A stretch of DNA of 5,330 nucleotides. Origin: Thiotrichaceae bacterium (lineage in GTDB: Bacteria; Pseudomonadota; Gammaproteobacteria; Thiotrichales; Thiotrichaceae). Positions 1 through 5,330 of this stretch are shown piece by piece. Both the position numbers and the translations under genes were made by a program. Where the stretch lies: the NCBI GenBank assembly GCA_024762625.1, contig JANTHA010000160.1, positions 1 to 5,330 on the forward strand. Reading direction: 5' to 3'. Position 1 is the stretch's first letter. Each line of letters opens with the position of its first letter. Below the pieces are notes generated by a model. The model saw nothing but the letters and a program-made list of their open reading frames with translations. It was not told the DNA's origin and did no database searches.

Positions 1-10
1 GGCCTTTTTT
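1..10 (+). terminator. Possible 3' edge of a truncated intrinsic terminator
   Basis: The window opens with GGCC followed directly by six T residues. That is how the 3' arm and U-tract of a plus-strand intrinsic terminator would look if the stem were cut by the window edge. The minus strand reads an A-run followed by GGCC, so a bidirectional terminator shared with rpoH, which converges from the right, is possible. The matching 5' stem arm is not in the window, so this is a guess from four bases and a T-run. Confidence 0.25.
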
Positions 11-73
11 AATACTTTTAAAATATGCTATTTATTTTTATTACTCAGTTTATTGCTCTACTTGACACTCAAC

Positions 74-973
74 TCACTCAACAACCGCAAGTTTCAGTTT
101 TTGAATTGCATTGTTTTCTATCTGCCTGATTCGTTCAGCAGAGACCTCATATTTATCGGCCAATTCCTGCAAGGTTGCTTTTTCCTCAACAAGCCAGCGA
201 CTCGCCAAAATGTCCTTGCTGCGATCATCAAGCGTTGATAGCGCCTCGTTAAATAATTTCTTTGTATGATTCTCCCAGTCTTCTGTTTCGGCTGTCTGCA
301 AGGGATCAACTTCATCGTTTGGCAAATATTGACTCGGCGAATAAGCATGATCATCATCATCCTGATCCGAACCCAGGTCAAAACCAATATCCTGGCCGCT
401 CATGCGCTTTTCCATTTCCAGCACATCTTTACTGGTGACTCCCAGATCTTTTGCAATATCCGCCACTTCGTCGGGGTTCATCCAGGCAAGCCGCTTTTTC
501 TTGCTACGCAAATTGAAAAATAATTTACGTTGCGCCTTGGTAGTTGCGACTTTTACAATTTTCCAGTTTTTCAGAATAAATTCATGTATTTCAGCACGAA
601 TCCAATGTACCGCAAATGAAACCAGACGCACATTAACTGCTGGGTCAAACCGTTTAACCGCCTTCATCAGGCCAACATTGCCTTCCTGAACCAAATCTGC
701 CAAAGGCAATCCATAGCCGCCATAACCTCGCGCCACCTTAATGACAAAACGAAGATTGTGCATAATCAATTTACTGGCCGCTTCAAGATCATTATTTTCC
801 TTGAGCTTAACTGCCAGAGCCTGTTCCTCGGCTTTCTTGAGAACCGGTATTTCACGAACAGACTGAATGTAACTTTCAAGACTACCTGACAGCACAGGCA
901 TGGTAACGGGCGCAGGAATAGCCACTGCTTTGGCGTCACTGGAATGTTTTACCGCTAATGTATTTGTCGTCAT
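74..973 (-). CDS. rpoH: RNA polymerase heat-shock sigma factor RpoH (sigma-32)
   Basis: This is the alternative sigma factor that directs core RNA polymerase to heat-shock promoters (chaperones, proteases). It has 299 residues, against 284 in E. coli. Region 2 spans about residues 64-135, with the near-invariant stretches YGLPLADLVQEGNVGLMKAV and RLVSFAVHWIRAEIHEF. The RpoH-specific box QRKLFFNLR lies at about 148-156. An acidic linker with four consecutive Asp residues is at about 204-208, and the region 4 helix-turn-helix (TLQELADKYEVSAERIRQIE) at about 267-286. The frame is open to a TTG at 997, but the ribosome-binding site AGGGGAG (989-983) lies 9 bases before the ATG at 973 and inside any longer product, so 973 is the start. 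It is 267 bases downstream of hemL and preceded by its own promoters and a CIRCE operator. The N-terminus is longer and more Ala/Val-rich than in E. coli. The family assignment is secure. Confidence 0.98.
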   Translation of the reverse strand: MTTNTLAVKHSSDAKAVAIPAPVTMPVLSGSLESYIQSVREIPVLKKAEEQALAVKLKENNDLEAASKLIMHNLRFVIKVARGYGGYGLPLADLVQEGNVGLMKAVKRFDPAVNVRLVSFAVHWIRAEIHEFILKNWKIVKVATTKAQRKLFFNLRSKKKRLAWMNPDEVADIAKDLGVTSKDVLEMEKRMSGQDIGFDLGSDQDDDDHAYSPSQYLPNDEVDPLQTAETEDWENHTKKLFNEALSTLDDRSKDILASRWLVEEKATLQELADKYEVSAERIRQIENNAIQKLKLAVVE

Positions 974-982
974 ATATGTCCG

Positions 983-989
983 CTCCCCT
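983..989 (-). promoter_or_regulatory. rpoH ribosome-binding site (decides the start)
   Basis: Read on the minus strand, AGGGGAG ends 9 bases before the ATG at 973. It lies within the frame that would be translated from the upstream TTG at 997, so it excludes that longer start. Confidence 0.85.
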
Positions 990-1026
990 AAAATCAATCG
1001 ACTGTTCTTGGCTTCAATTCAGCTTT

Positions 1027-1056
1027 ATTATAAAGAAAACGAATTTTAGCACTCAA
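1027..1056 (-). promoter_or_regulatory. Sigma-70-type promoter of rpoH
   Basis: On the minus strand a perfect -10 hexamer, TATAAT (1032-1027), is preceded after an 18-base spacer by TTGAGT (1056-1051), a four-of-six -35 match. Transcription would begin near 1020, leaving an untranslated leader of about 47 bases before the rpoH ATG. The -35 lies wholly inside the right-hand part of the CIRCE operator, so bound HrcA should block polymerase here. The -10 is strong; the -35 is acceptable but not ideal. Confidence 0.65.
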
Positions 1057-1072
1057 ACAATGAGAGTGCTAA
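1046..1072. promoter_or_regulatory. CIRCE operator (HrcA binding site) upstream of rpoH
   Basis: A perfect inverted repeat, TTAGCACTC - 9 bases - GAGTGCTAA, matches the CIRCE consensus in both arms and in spacer length. CIRCE is the DNA operator of HrcA, the repressor that classically controls groESL and dnaK operons and depends on GroEL for activity. The nearest gene downstream is rpoH on the minus strand, 72 bases from its ATG. No gene on the plus strand starts nearby, so rpoH is the only evident target. The operator overlaps both predicted rpoH promoters, the arrangement expected for direct repression. hrcA itself is not in the window. Confidence 0.93.
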
Positions 1073-1088
1073 TTTTTTAAAAAGTTCC
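1061..1088 (-). promoter_or_regulatory. Sigma-E (RpoE)-like promoter of rpoH
   Basis: On the minus strand GGAACTT (1088-1082) is followed after exactly 16 bases by TCTCA (1065-1061). This fits the extracytoplasmic sigma-E pattern GGAACTT-N15/16-TCTGA or a close variant. In E. coli one rpoH promoter (P3) is sigma-E dependent, so such a site before rpoH has precedent. The -10 element and part of the spacer lie within CIRCE. The -35 match is complete and the -10 has one deviation from TCTGA. Confidence 0.6.
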
Positions 1089-1240
1089 CGATAAACCGTA
1101 ATTTTTGTTTATTCTCAATGAGACAAACTCATGAAATCTGCAGACCAAGTACATCGTTATCAAGAGCAGCCTTTGAAAAAAACATGAATAAAGAACTTAT
1201 GCCAGAATTATTCAATAACGACTAAAGAAACTTGTTGTTC
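1089..1240. other. hemL-rpoH spacer, distal part
   Basis: I see no gene or clear terminator for hemL here. A short imperfect hairpin (TCTC-ATT-GAGA core with flanking GTTT/AAAC) lies near 1106-1127, but on the minus strand it is followed by A residues rather than a U-tract. Two tiny plus-strand frames (18 and 13 codons) overlap by ATGA at 1184-1187 without convincing ribosome-binding sites. The stretch may simply be the far upstream region of the rpoH promoters. Confidence 0.4.
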
Positions 1241-2521
1241 TTAGAGCTGGGAAAACGCCTGATTCGCCTTTTCAATCGTTGTCGCAATATCATCTTCTGT
1301 ATGGGCGCTAGATAAAAAACCGGCTTCATAAGCTGAAGGCGCCAGATTTACGCCTGAATCAAGCATCAAATGGAAGAAGCGATTGAATTGTTCAATATTA
1401 CAGGCGGACACCTGATCAAAATTAATAATCGACGCTTCATCGCTGAAAAACAGGCCAAACATGCCGCCTACTTTATTGGCGCTTAATGCGACGCCGTTTT
1501 CTTTTGCAGTGTTAAGCATTCCTTCAACAAAGGCGTTTGTTTTTGCGCCTAACGCCTCATAAAATCCATCACGGGAAATTATGTCCAGCGTTTTCAAACC
1601 AGCCGTCATCGCCAAAGGATTTCCTGACAATGTGCCTGCCTGATAAACTGGCCCTAACGGGGAAAGCTTCTCCATGATTTCCCTGCGTCCGCCAAAAGCC
1701 GCTGCAGGCATGCCTCCGCCGATAATTTTTCCCAATGTAGTCAAATCCGGCCTAATGCCATATAACCCTTGTGCGCCATCGAGCGCCACGCGAAAACCCG
1801 TCATGACTTCATCGAAAATCAGCACTGCGCCATATTCATCACAAACATCACGCAAGGTTTCCAGGAAGCCTTCAACGGGTGGCACGCAATTCATGTTTCC
1901 GGCGACGGGCTCCACAATGATACAGGCAATCTGATCACCCATCTTTGTAAACAAATCCCGAACTTGCCCGGCGTTATTATAATCCAGCGTCAACGTATGT
2001 TTTGCCAGGTCGGCGGGAACGCCGGGAGAATTCGGTTCGCCAAAGGTCAAAGCGCCAGAACCCGCCTTAACTAGCAAAGAGTCGCCATGCCCATGATACC
2101 CGCCTTCAAATTTTACGATATTGTCGCGCCCGGAAAATCCCCGCGCCAGACGAATCGCTGACATGGTGGCTTCAGTTCCTGAACTCACCATACGCACCAT
2201 TTCAATTGAAGGCACAAGTTCGCAGATACGCGTTGACATTTCAATTTCTATCTCGGTCGGCGCACCGTAACTCAAACCCTTTTGCGCAGCCTGCTTCACC
2301 GCTTCCACCACTTCCGGATTCGCATGACCGGCTATCATTGGCCCCCAGGAGCCAACATAGTCAATGTATTGATTACCATCCACATCAAACAGATAAGCGC
2401 CTTGCGCCCGCTCAATAAACAAGGGCGTTCCGCCAACACTTTTAAACGCGCGAACTGGCGAGTTTACGCCACCCGGTATTGTTTTTTGCGCTTTTTCAAA
2501 CAAAAGTTGGGATCGGGTCAT
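1241..2521 (-). CDS. hemL: Glutamate-1-semialdehyde 2,1-aminomutase
   Basis: This is a PLP enzyme that isomerises glutamate-1-semialdehyde to 5-aminolevulinate, the last step of the C5 route to haem and other tetrapyrroles. It acts in the cytosol. From the ATG at 2521 the protein is 426 residues, the usual family length. Diagnostic features are the N-terminal [12 protein letters not shown], the SSGTEA phosphate-binding segment (about 113-118), GGYHGH (about 140-145), [10 protein letters not shown] with the pyridine-binding Asp at 237, and the Schiff-base lysine in [12 protein letters not shown] at residue 265. It ends with the expected AYEAGF and a C-terminal helix. An ATG two codons upstream (2527) is possible but lies only 2 bases after the GGAG sequence, whereas 2521 is 8 bases from it. 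The gene is complete, with no missing key residue, and lies between the GTPase gene and rpoH in the same direction. The C5 route excludes a purely alphaproteobacterial-type (Shemin) haem supply. Confidence 0.98.
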   Translation of the reverse strand: MTRSQLLFEKAQKTIPGGVNSPVRAFKSVGGTPLFIERAQGAYLFDVDGNQYIDYVGSWGPMIAGHANPEVVEAVKQAAQKGLSYGAPTEIEIEMSTRICELVPSIEMVRMVSSGTEATMSAIRLARGFSGRDNIVKFEGGYHGHGDSLLVKAGSGALTFGEPNSPGVPADLAKHTLTLDYNNAGQVRDLFTKMGDQIACIIVEPVAGNMNCVPPVEGFLETLRDVCDEYGAVLIFDEVMTGFRVALDGAQGLYGIRPDLTTLGKIIGGGMPAAAFGGRREIMEKLSPLGPVYQAGTLSGNPLAMTAGLKTLDIISRDGFYEALGAKTNAFVEGMLNTAKENGVALSANKVGGMFGLFFSDEASIINFDQVSACNIEQFNRFFHLMLDSGVNLAPSAYEAGFLSSAHTEDDIATTIEKANQAFSQL

Positions 2522-2529
2522 TTGCATTT

Positions 2530-2534
2530 CTCCA
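2530..2534 (-). promoter_or_regulatory. hemL ribosome-binding site (decides the start)
   Basis: TGGAG, read on the minus strand, is 8 bases before the ATG at 2521 and only 2 bases before the ATG at 2527. Normal spacing favours 2521, which also gives the family's usual length. Confidence 0.75.
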
Positions 2535-2614
2535 GCAAGAAAAAAGTAACAGTGAAATTGGTTTTAAATGGCGTCAAGTAATCTAATCTAAGACTCTGAC
2601 GCATTATTTATGGG

Positions 2615-2645
2615 ATAACCACTTATTGGATTACAGCATGGTTAT
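2615..2645. repeat. Short inverted repeat upstream of hemL
   Basis: ATAACCA (2615-2621) and TGGTTAT (2639-2645) are perfect 7-base complements separated by 17 bases. They lie between the GTPase stop codon and hemL. Neither strand has a following T-run, so this is not an intrinsic terminator. It could be an operator or a chance repeat in an AT-rich spacer. I find no well-formed promoter in the remaining spacer (2522-2688). Confidence 0.3.
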
Positions 2646-2688
2646 TAGCTTTAAGTTAGGCCCACATAATTGATTTTTGAAGTTAACA

Positions 2689-4128
2689 TCAAGAGTCTTT
2701 TTTGGAGTCATCCACAGAAGCATGCGCATACTGGTCATTCAGGGACTGGACAAACTGATCAATATCATTTCGAATACTATCCAGTCTTGCCTTCACCCTC
2801 CTGCTCCATCCAACCGGATTTTTCCTGAATAAACTACGCCACCACCGGGTGCTTTTTTTAAAAGCGCTTGATAAATCGCCATAAGTTTCTTCTCCCAGTG
2901 TTTTAGCGATTCCTGACGCCAGCTTATTGCGAATCAGCAGGTGTAATAGAAAAAACAACAAGATTACAAAAATACCGAGCGCCAGACCTAACCACTTGTT
3001 TTCCTGCAGTGAAGGCAGCCAGGGCGGGTTAAACGTGAAGCCATTCCAGTAACCGGCTGAAACCGTCAGGAAAAATACGCCAAGCAGCAGCGGAATGAAA
3101 ACCAGCGCATCCGTAATCAATACGCGCTTTCTCCAGCGCTTCAAGGCCAGTTTCAACTGTGGAACAGCCTGATTCTCAATCTGGTTGCTGATTGATTCGA
3201 GGCTGCCAATAATACGGTAAACTCGCTCATTATTAATATCATCCATGCGCTTTGTAATTTTCGCATAATCTTCATCGTGTTTACTGACATAGCGATCCCA
3301 GACCGCCTTATCGGCCACGGGAGTCGCCAGGTCTTTATTAAAAATCACATAAAAGTGACCGGTATTCAGGCCGCTTTGCACCAGAGACTTTTGCCAGGCA
3401 GCGACTATCTCTTCCATATTATCTTCTTTGGCGGAAGTATCTATCTGATTTAAAATAAAAAGAAACTTACTACTGTCATTGCGCCGTTGCGCGCCTTCAA
3501 CCAGATGTTCCAGTGTATCTTGCATGGCGCCGGGTTCTGGATGCCTTGCGTCGAAAAAAACCAGAACCAGGTCGGATATATCTATAATATGATCGGTAAT
3601 TTTCAGGGTCGCCTTACGCTGTTCATCCGCATCAAAACCAGGAGAATCTATTAATATTTTGCCGCGTAATTTCTCACTGGGCGCTACTTTCATTTGCAGA
3701 TAATTATCTATTTTCGCCCCTTCTCCTTCTATGACGCTCTCTATGTCTTCGCTTATTCTGTAAAAAGGGAAACGGGGATCGCCATCCAGCGCAATACCCG
3801 GCAAGGTGCGGATTTCGGAGTCGCTACTGTAAGTGACCACCGTAAATCGGTCATCGACCGCCTGATTTCCGGTATCTTGCAGGGGTAGTCGCAGATAGGA
3901 ATTTATAAAACTGGATTTACCCGCAGAGAAAGTACCTAGAATTGAGATTAAAGGCCACCATGAGATTTGGGTGGCGTAGGACTCATCGTCTTTTAACAAA
4001 CCAATTTTCTGCGAAATAGCATCCAACTTTCTGAAACGCGCCACGACTGAAACCAGTACAGGATTTTCTCTCTGGAGATGTTCCTGCAAGCGTTCCAATC
4101 TATTATGCATTCTATTGACGGGGTTCAT
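2689..4128 (-). CDS. Dynamin-like GTPase with C-terminal membrane hairpin
   Basis: This 479-residue protein has a complete dynamin-type GTPase core. G1 is GTFSAGKSS (residues 65-73); candidate G2 threonines lie in FTVVTY (95-100, probably T96); G3 is DSPG (161-164); G4 is NQID (227-230). A helical N-terminal segment (about 1-50) and a helical stretch after the GTPase fold (about 275-335) fit a dynamin-like stalk. Two hydrophobic helices follow (about 336-358 and 379-399), joined by a short Trp/Pro-rich loop, then a basic cytoplasmic tail (400-479). Both termini should be cytoplasmic. Family members hydrolyse GTP and oligomerise to bend, fuse or scaffold membranes; the paired helices recall the membrane anchors of mitofusin-type and bacterial dynamin-like proteins. 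A GAGGT ribosome-binding site sits 7 bases before the ATG. It is 92 bases downstream of the coiled-coil membrane protein gene with no evident terminator between them, so co-expression is likely. The GTPase class is secure; the cellular role is unknown. Confidence 0.88.
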   Translation of the reverse strand: MNPVNRMHNRLERLQEHLQRENPVLVSVVARFRKLDAISQKIGLLKDDESYATQISWWPLISILGTFSAGKSSFINSYLRLPLQDTGNQAVDDRFTVVTYSSDSEIRTLPGIALDGDPRFPFYRISEDIESVIEGEGAKIDNYLQMKVAPSEKLRGKILIDSPGFDADEQRKATLKITDHIIDISDLVLVFFDARHPEPGAMQDTLEHLVEGAQRRNDSSKFLFILNQIDTSAKEDNMEEIVAAWQKSLVQSGLNTGHFYVIFNKDLATPVADKAVWDRYVSKHDEDYAKITKRMDDINNERVYRIIGSLESISNQIENQAVPQLKLALKRWRKRVLITDALVFIPLLLGVFFLTVSAGYWNGFTFNPPWLPSLQENKWLGLALGIFVILLFFLLHLLIRNKLASGIAKTLGEETYGDLSSAFKKSTRWWRSLFRKNPVGWSRRVKARLDSIRNDIDQFVQSLNDQYAHASVDDSKKDS

Positions 4129-4220
4129 AAAAGCTACCTCAGATTGTTTTGTTATCAGAGTAAAATTGGCAAGAAGGTTTAACAGGGGTTTATACGCGAT
4201 AAATTCAAACCACGCCCTAT
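4129..4220 (-). other. Spacer between coiled-coil protein and GTPase genes
   Basis: In 92 bases there is one short imperfect palindrome (TTTAT and ATAAA arms around ACGCG, 4189-4203), with no T-run after it on the minus strand. I find no good -10/-35 pair. The simplest reading is readthrough from the upstream gene into the GTPase gene. Confidence 0.35.
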
Positions 4221-5003
4221 TTAGTTAACTGCTGCAACACCCTGTGGTTCAAACAAAGGGGTATTTACCAGGGAACCCTGATCATTCGGGTTAACCGCCG
4301 TTTCAGGTTCAACGGGCGGCAATGCGGCAGGCTCCTCAACTGGCGAAGGCAAGTCTGAGGAAGGAACATTTCCATTGATAGGCGCTGGCGGAGGCAACAT
4401 CATCCCACCCAATGAATTGTTTCCCATATAGGGAGCCTGTTGTTGTATTGGGTAAGCGTAATATGAAGGCGGCAATGGTCCCCTGGAACCGGGAAAAGGC
4501 AAACTCTTGCTATTCTTCCAGGGTAGAAACTTATTCACGGCGCTTAACGGAGTCGATATGTTTTTATTCAAGCTCCACATATCGCGTTGCATGTGATTGG
4601 TTGATGCAGCCATATCGTAGGTCGCCGCTCGCAGCCCCCCTATATTTTTTACCATTTCAACCGTGTTGTCAGTCATACTCCCGATATTGCCTGACATTGA
4701 TTTTGTTGATTCATTCAAGCTATCCATTTTTGTTGAAATATGGTCCATTGTTCCTGAAATGGAATTCATATTGGTATCAATGGAACCACTCATATGAATA
4801 ATCGTATCAGCCATCCGGTTAACATCCGATGTTAATGAATAAATCAGATAAAAACCAAACGCTGACAATATGACAAAAGCAACCATAGCCGGATAAACAA
4901 GGAGCTGTAGGCGCCTCGTAGAAGTATCCGCTCTTTTCTCAAACTCTTCGAGTTCGCTCTCCAGTTCAAGAATATAATCTCTATGTAAGTCACTCTTCGC
5001 CAT
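4221..5003 (-). CDS. Single-pass membrane protein with long coiled coil and Pro-rich tail
   Basis: I do not recognise a named family. The 260 residues fall into four parts. A charged helix (about 8-31, Glu-rich, then Arg30-Arg31) precedes one membrane segment at about 34-57. Next is a Met/Ser/Ile-rich stretch at 64-121 whose hydrophobic residues fall at 64, 68, 71, 75, 82, 86, 89, 93, 96, 103, 107, 110, 117 and 121, an almost unbroken 3-4 heptad register. The last part (about 168-260) is Pro/Ala/Gln/Glu-rich and probably disordered. Positive charge before the membrane segment predicts a cytoplasmic N-terminus, with the coiled coil and tail in the periplasm. There is no cleavable signal peptide and no methyl-accepting or HAMP hallmark. 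The ribosome-binding site is weak (a purine-rich stretch with GAG 11 bases upstream). It starts 34 bases after the TPR gene and precedes the GTPase gene, which suggests a partner or anchor in the same membrane process. Low-complexity homologues may carry misleading names. Confidence 0.8.
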   Translation of the reverse strand: MAKSDLHRDYILELESELEEFEKRADTSTRRLQLLVYPAMVAFVILSAFGFYLIYSLTSDVNRMADTIIHMSGSIDTNMNSISGTMDHISTKMDSLNESTKSMSGNIGSMTDNTVEMVKNIGGLRAATYDMAASTNHMQRDMWSLNKNISTPLSAVNKFLPWKNSKSLPFPGSRGPLPPSYYAYPIQQQAPYMGNNSLGGMMLPPPAPINGNVPSSDLPSPVEEPAALPPVEPETAVNPNDQGSLVNTPLFEPQGVAAVN

Positions 5004-5037
5004 TTTACTTTTTACTCATGGATGTGCCGGGATGACC

Positions 5038-5330
5038 CTACTGTGAGTTATCTCCCTTGTTTTTATACGCCTGCAATCGCTTATTGATCTCTGCCGCCCT
5101 GCTCGGGTAGAAAAGACCTATAAACCCTATCATATTCGCCACTCTTTCCCCATTGCCTTCATTTATCATTGGGATAGCAATTTCTGAATACAATTCGGCA
5201 GCCTTTTTTGGATATCCCTGGCGCCAGTAAACATTCCCTAATTCGCCCTTGTGCTCAAGCACGTCTGGCTCCAATTCTATTAATTTAATGTAAATCTGGG
5301 CAGCTTCTTGCAGACCATTATTCCAATAAG
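5038..5330 (-). CDS. TPR-repeat protein, C-terminal part (5' end beyond window)
   Basis: The frame stays open to the window edge, giving 96 visible residues that end in a TAG stop. A TTG at 5274 is an internal Leu codon, not a start: the frame continues upstream through YWNNGLQEAAQIYIKLIE. Two tetratricopeptide units can be seen. One is YWNNGLQEAAQIYIKLIELEP. The other contains ELGNVYWRQGYPKKAAELY, with the usual W/Y-G-Y-A-A spacing. The last ~45 residues form a capping helical region ending in a charged Lys/Asp-rich tail. TPR domains are protein-interaction scaffolds. As the first of three closely spaced co-directional genes ahead of a coiled-coil membrane protein and a dynamin-like GTPase, it may recruit or organise them. 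The N-terminal domain, which could reveal its function, is outside the window. Confidence 0.85.
   Translation of the reverse strand, partial: YWNNGLQEAAQIYIKLIELEPDVLEHKGELGNVYWRQGYPKKAAELYSEIAIPMINEGNGERVANMIGFIGLFYPSRAAEINKRLQAYKNKGDNSQ

Noticed and set aside
974..1020. Possible RNA thermometer (ROSE or fourU type) in the rpoH leader.
   Set aside because: The predicted leader is only about 47 bases, and I found no clear stretch complementary to AGGGGAG in it or in the first codons. A folding computation could reopen the question.
1106..1127. Hairpin with a TCTC-ATT-GAGA core as the hemL terminator.
   Set aside because: The stem is short and interrupted, and the following bases on the minus strand are A-rich, not a U-tract.
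1131..1225. Two tiny plus-strand frames (18 and 13 codons) joined by an ATGA overlap upstream of rpoH.
   Set aside because: No good ribosome-binding site, no promoter, and no recognisable peptide. The ATGA overlap is easily produced by chance at this length.
2549..2577. TTGACG as a -35 element for hemL.
   Set aside because: No acceptable -10 hexamer lies 16-19 bases downstream (candidates such as CACTGT or ACTGTT match poorly).
4412..4801. 129-codon open frame on the plus strand inside the coiled-coil protein gene.
   Set aside because: It is antisense to a better-supported gene, has no recognisable domain, and has a Cys/Tyr/Ser-heavy composition typical of a shadow frame.
5272..5274. TTG at 5274 as the start of a 78-residue protein.
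   Set aside because: The frame is open to the window edge and the upstream residues form a good TPR unit, so this codon is internal.
1..5330. CRISPR arrays, tRNA/rRNA genes, insertion sequences or phage genes.
   Set aside because: No regularly spaced repeats, tRNA-like sequences, transposase motifs or terminal inverted repeats were seen. The window reads as ordinary chromosome.

Overview
The window is a compact stretch of a proteobacterial chromosome in which every convincing gene lies on the minus strand. The best-preserved proteins are a sigma-32 (RpoH) of the gamma/beta-proteobacterial type and a 426-residue glutamate-1-semialdehyde aminomutase (HemL) of the C5 haem pathway. Base composition is moderate, with AT-rich spacers. 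The RpoH and HemL sequences look most like gammaproteobacteria, but genus cannot be set from the sequence alone. A perfect CIRCE operator implies that the host also carries the HrcA repressor, which E. coli lacks.

Layout from right to left, the direction of transcription: the C-terminal end of a TPR protein (5038 to the window edge); a 260-residue single-pass membrane protein with a long heptad coiled coil and a proline-rich tail (4221-5003); a 479-residue dynamin-like GTPase with a two-helix membrane hairpin (2689-4128); hemL (1241-2521); and rpoH (74-973). The spacers are 34, 92, 167 and 267 bases. The first three genes look like one transcription unit with a membrane-associated role. hemL and rpoH look like separate neighbours, and rpoH has its own promoter region.

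The most informative non-coding segment is the rpoH upstream region. A textbook CIRCE inverted repeat (TTAGCACTC-N9-GAGTGCTAA, 1046-1072) covers the -10 of a sigma-E-like promoter (GGAACTT-N16-TCTCA). It also covers the -35 of a sigma-70-like promoter whose -10 is a perfect TATAAT. This suggests that the heat-shock sigma factor is itself under HrcA repression. Cytoplasmic misfolding (HrcA/GroE), envelope stress (sigma-E) and housekeeping transcription would then meet at one 60-base control region.

The second point of interest is the TPR / coiled-coil membrane protein / dynamin-like GTPase cassette. I do not recognise it as a named system. Its parts (scaffold, membrane-anchored rod, membrane-bound GTPase) suggest membrane remodelling or organisation, but that is inference.
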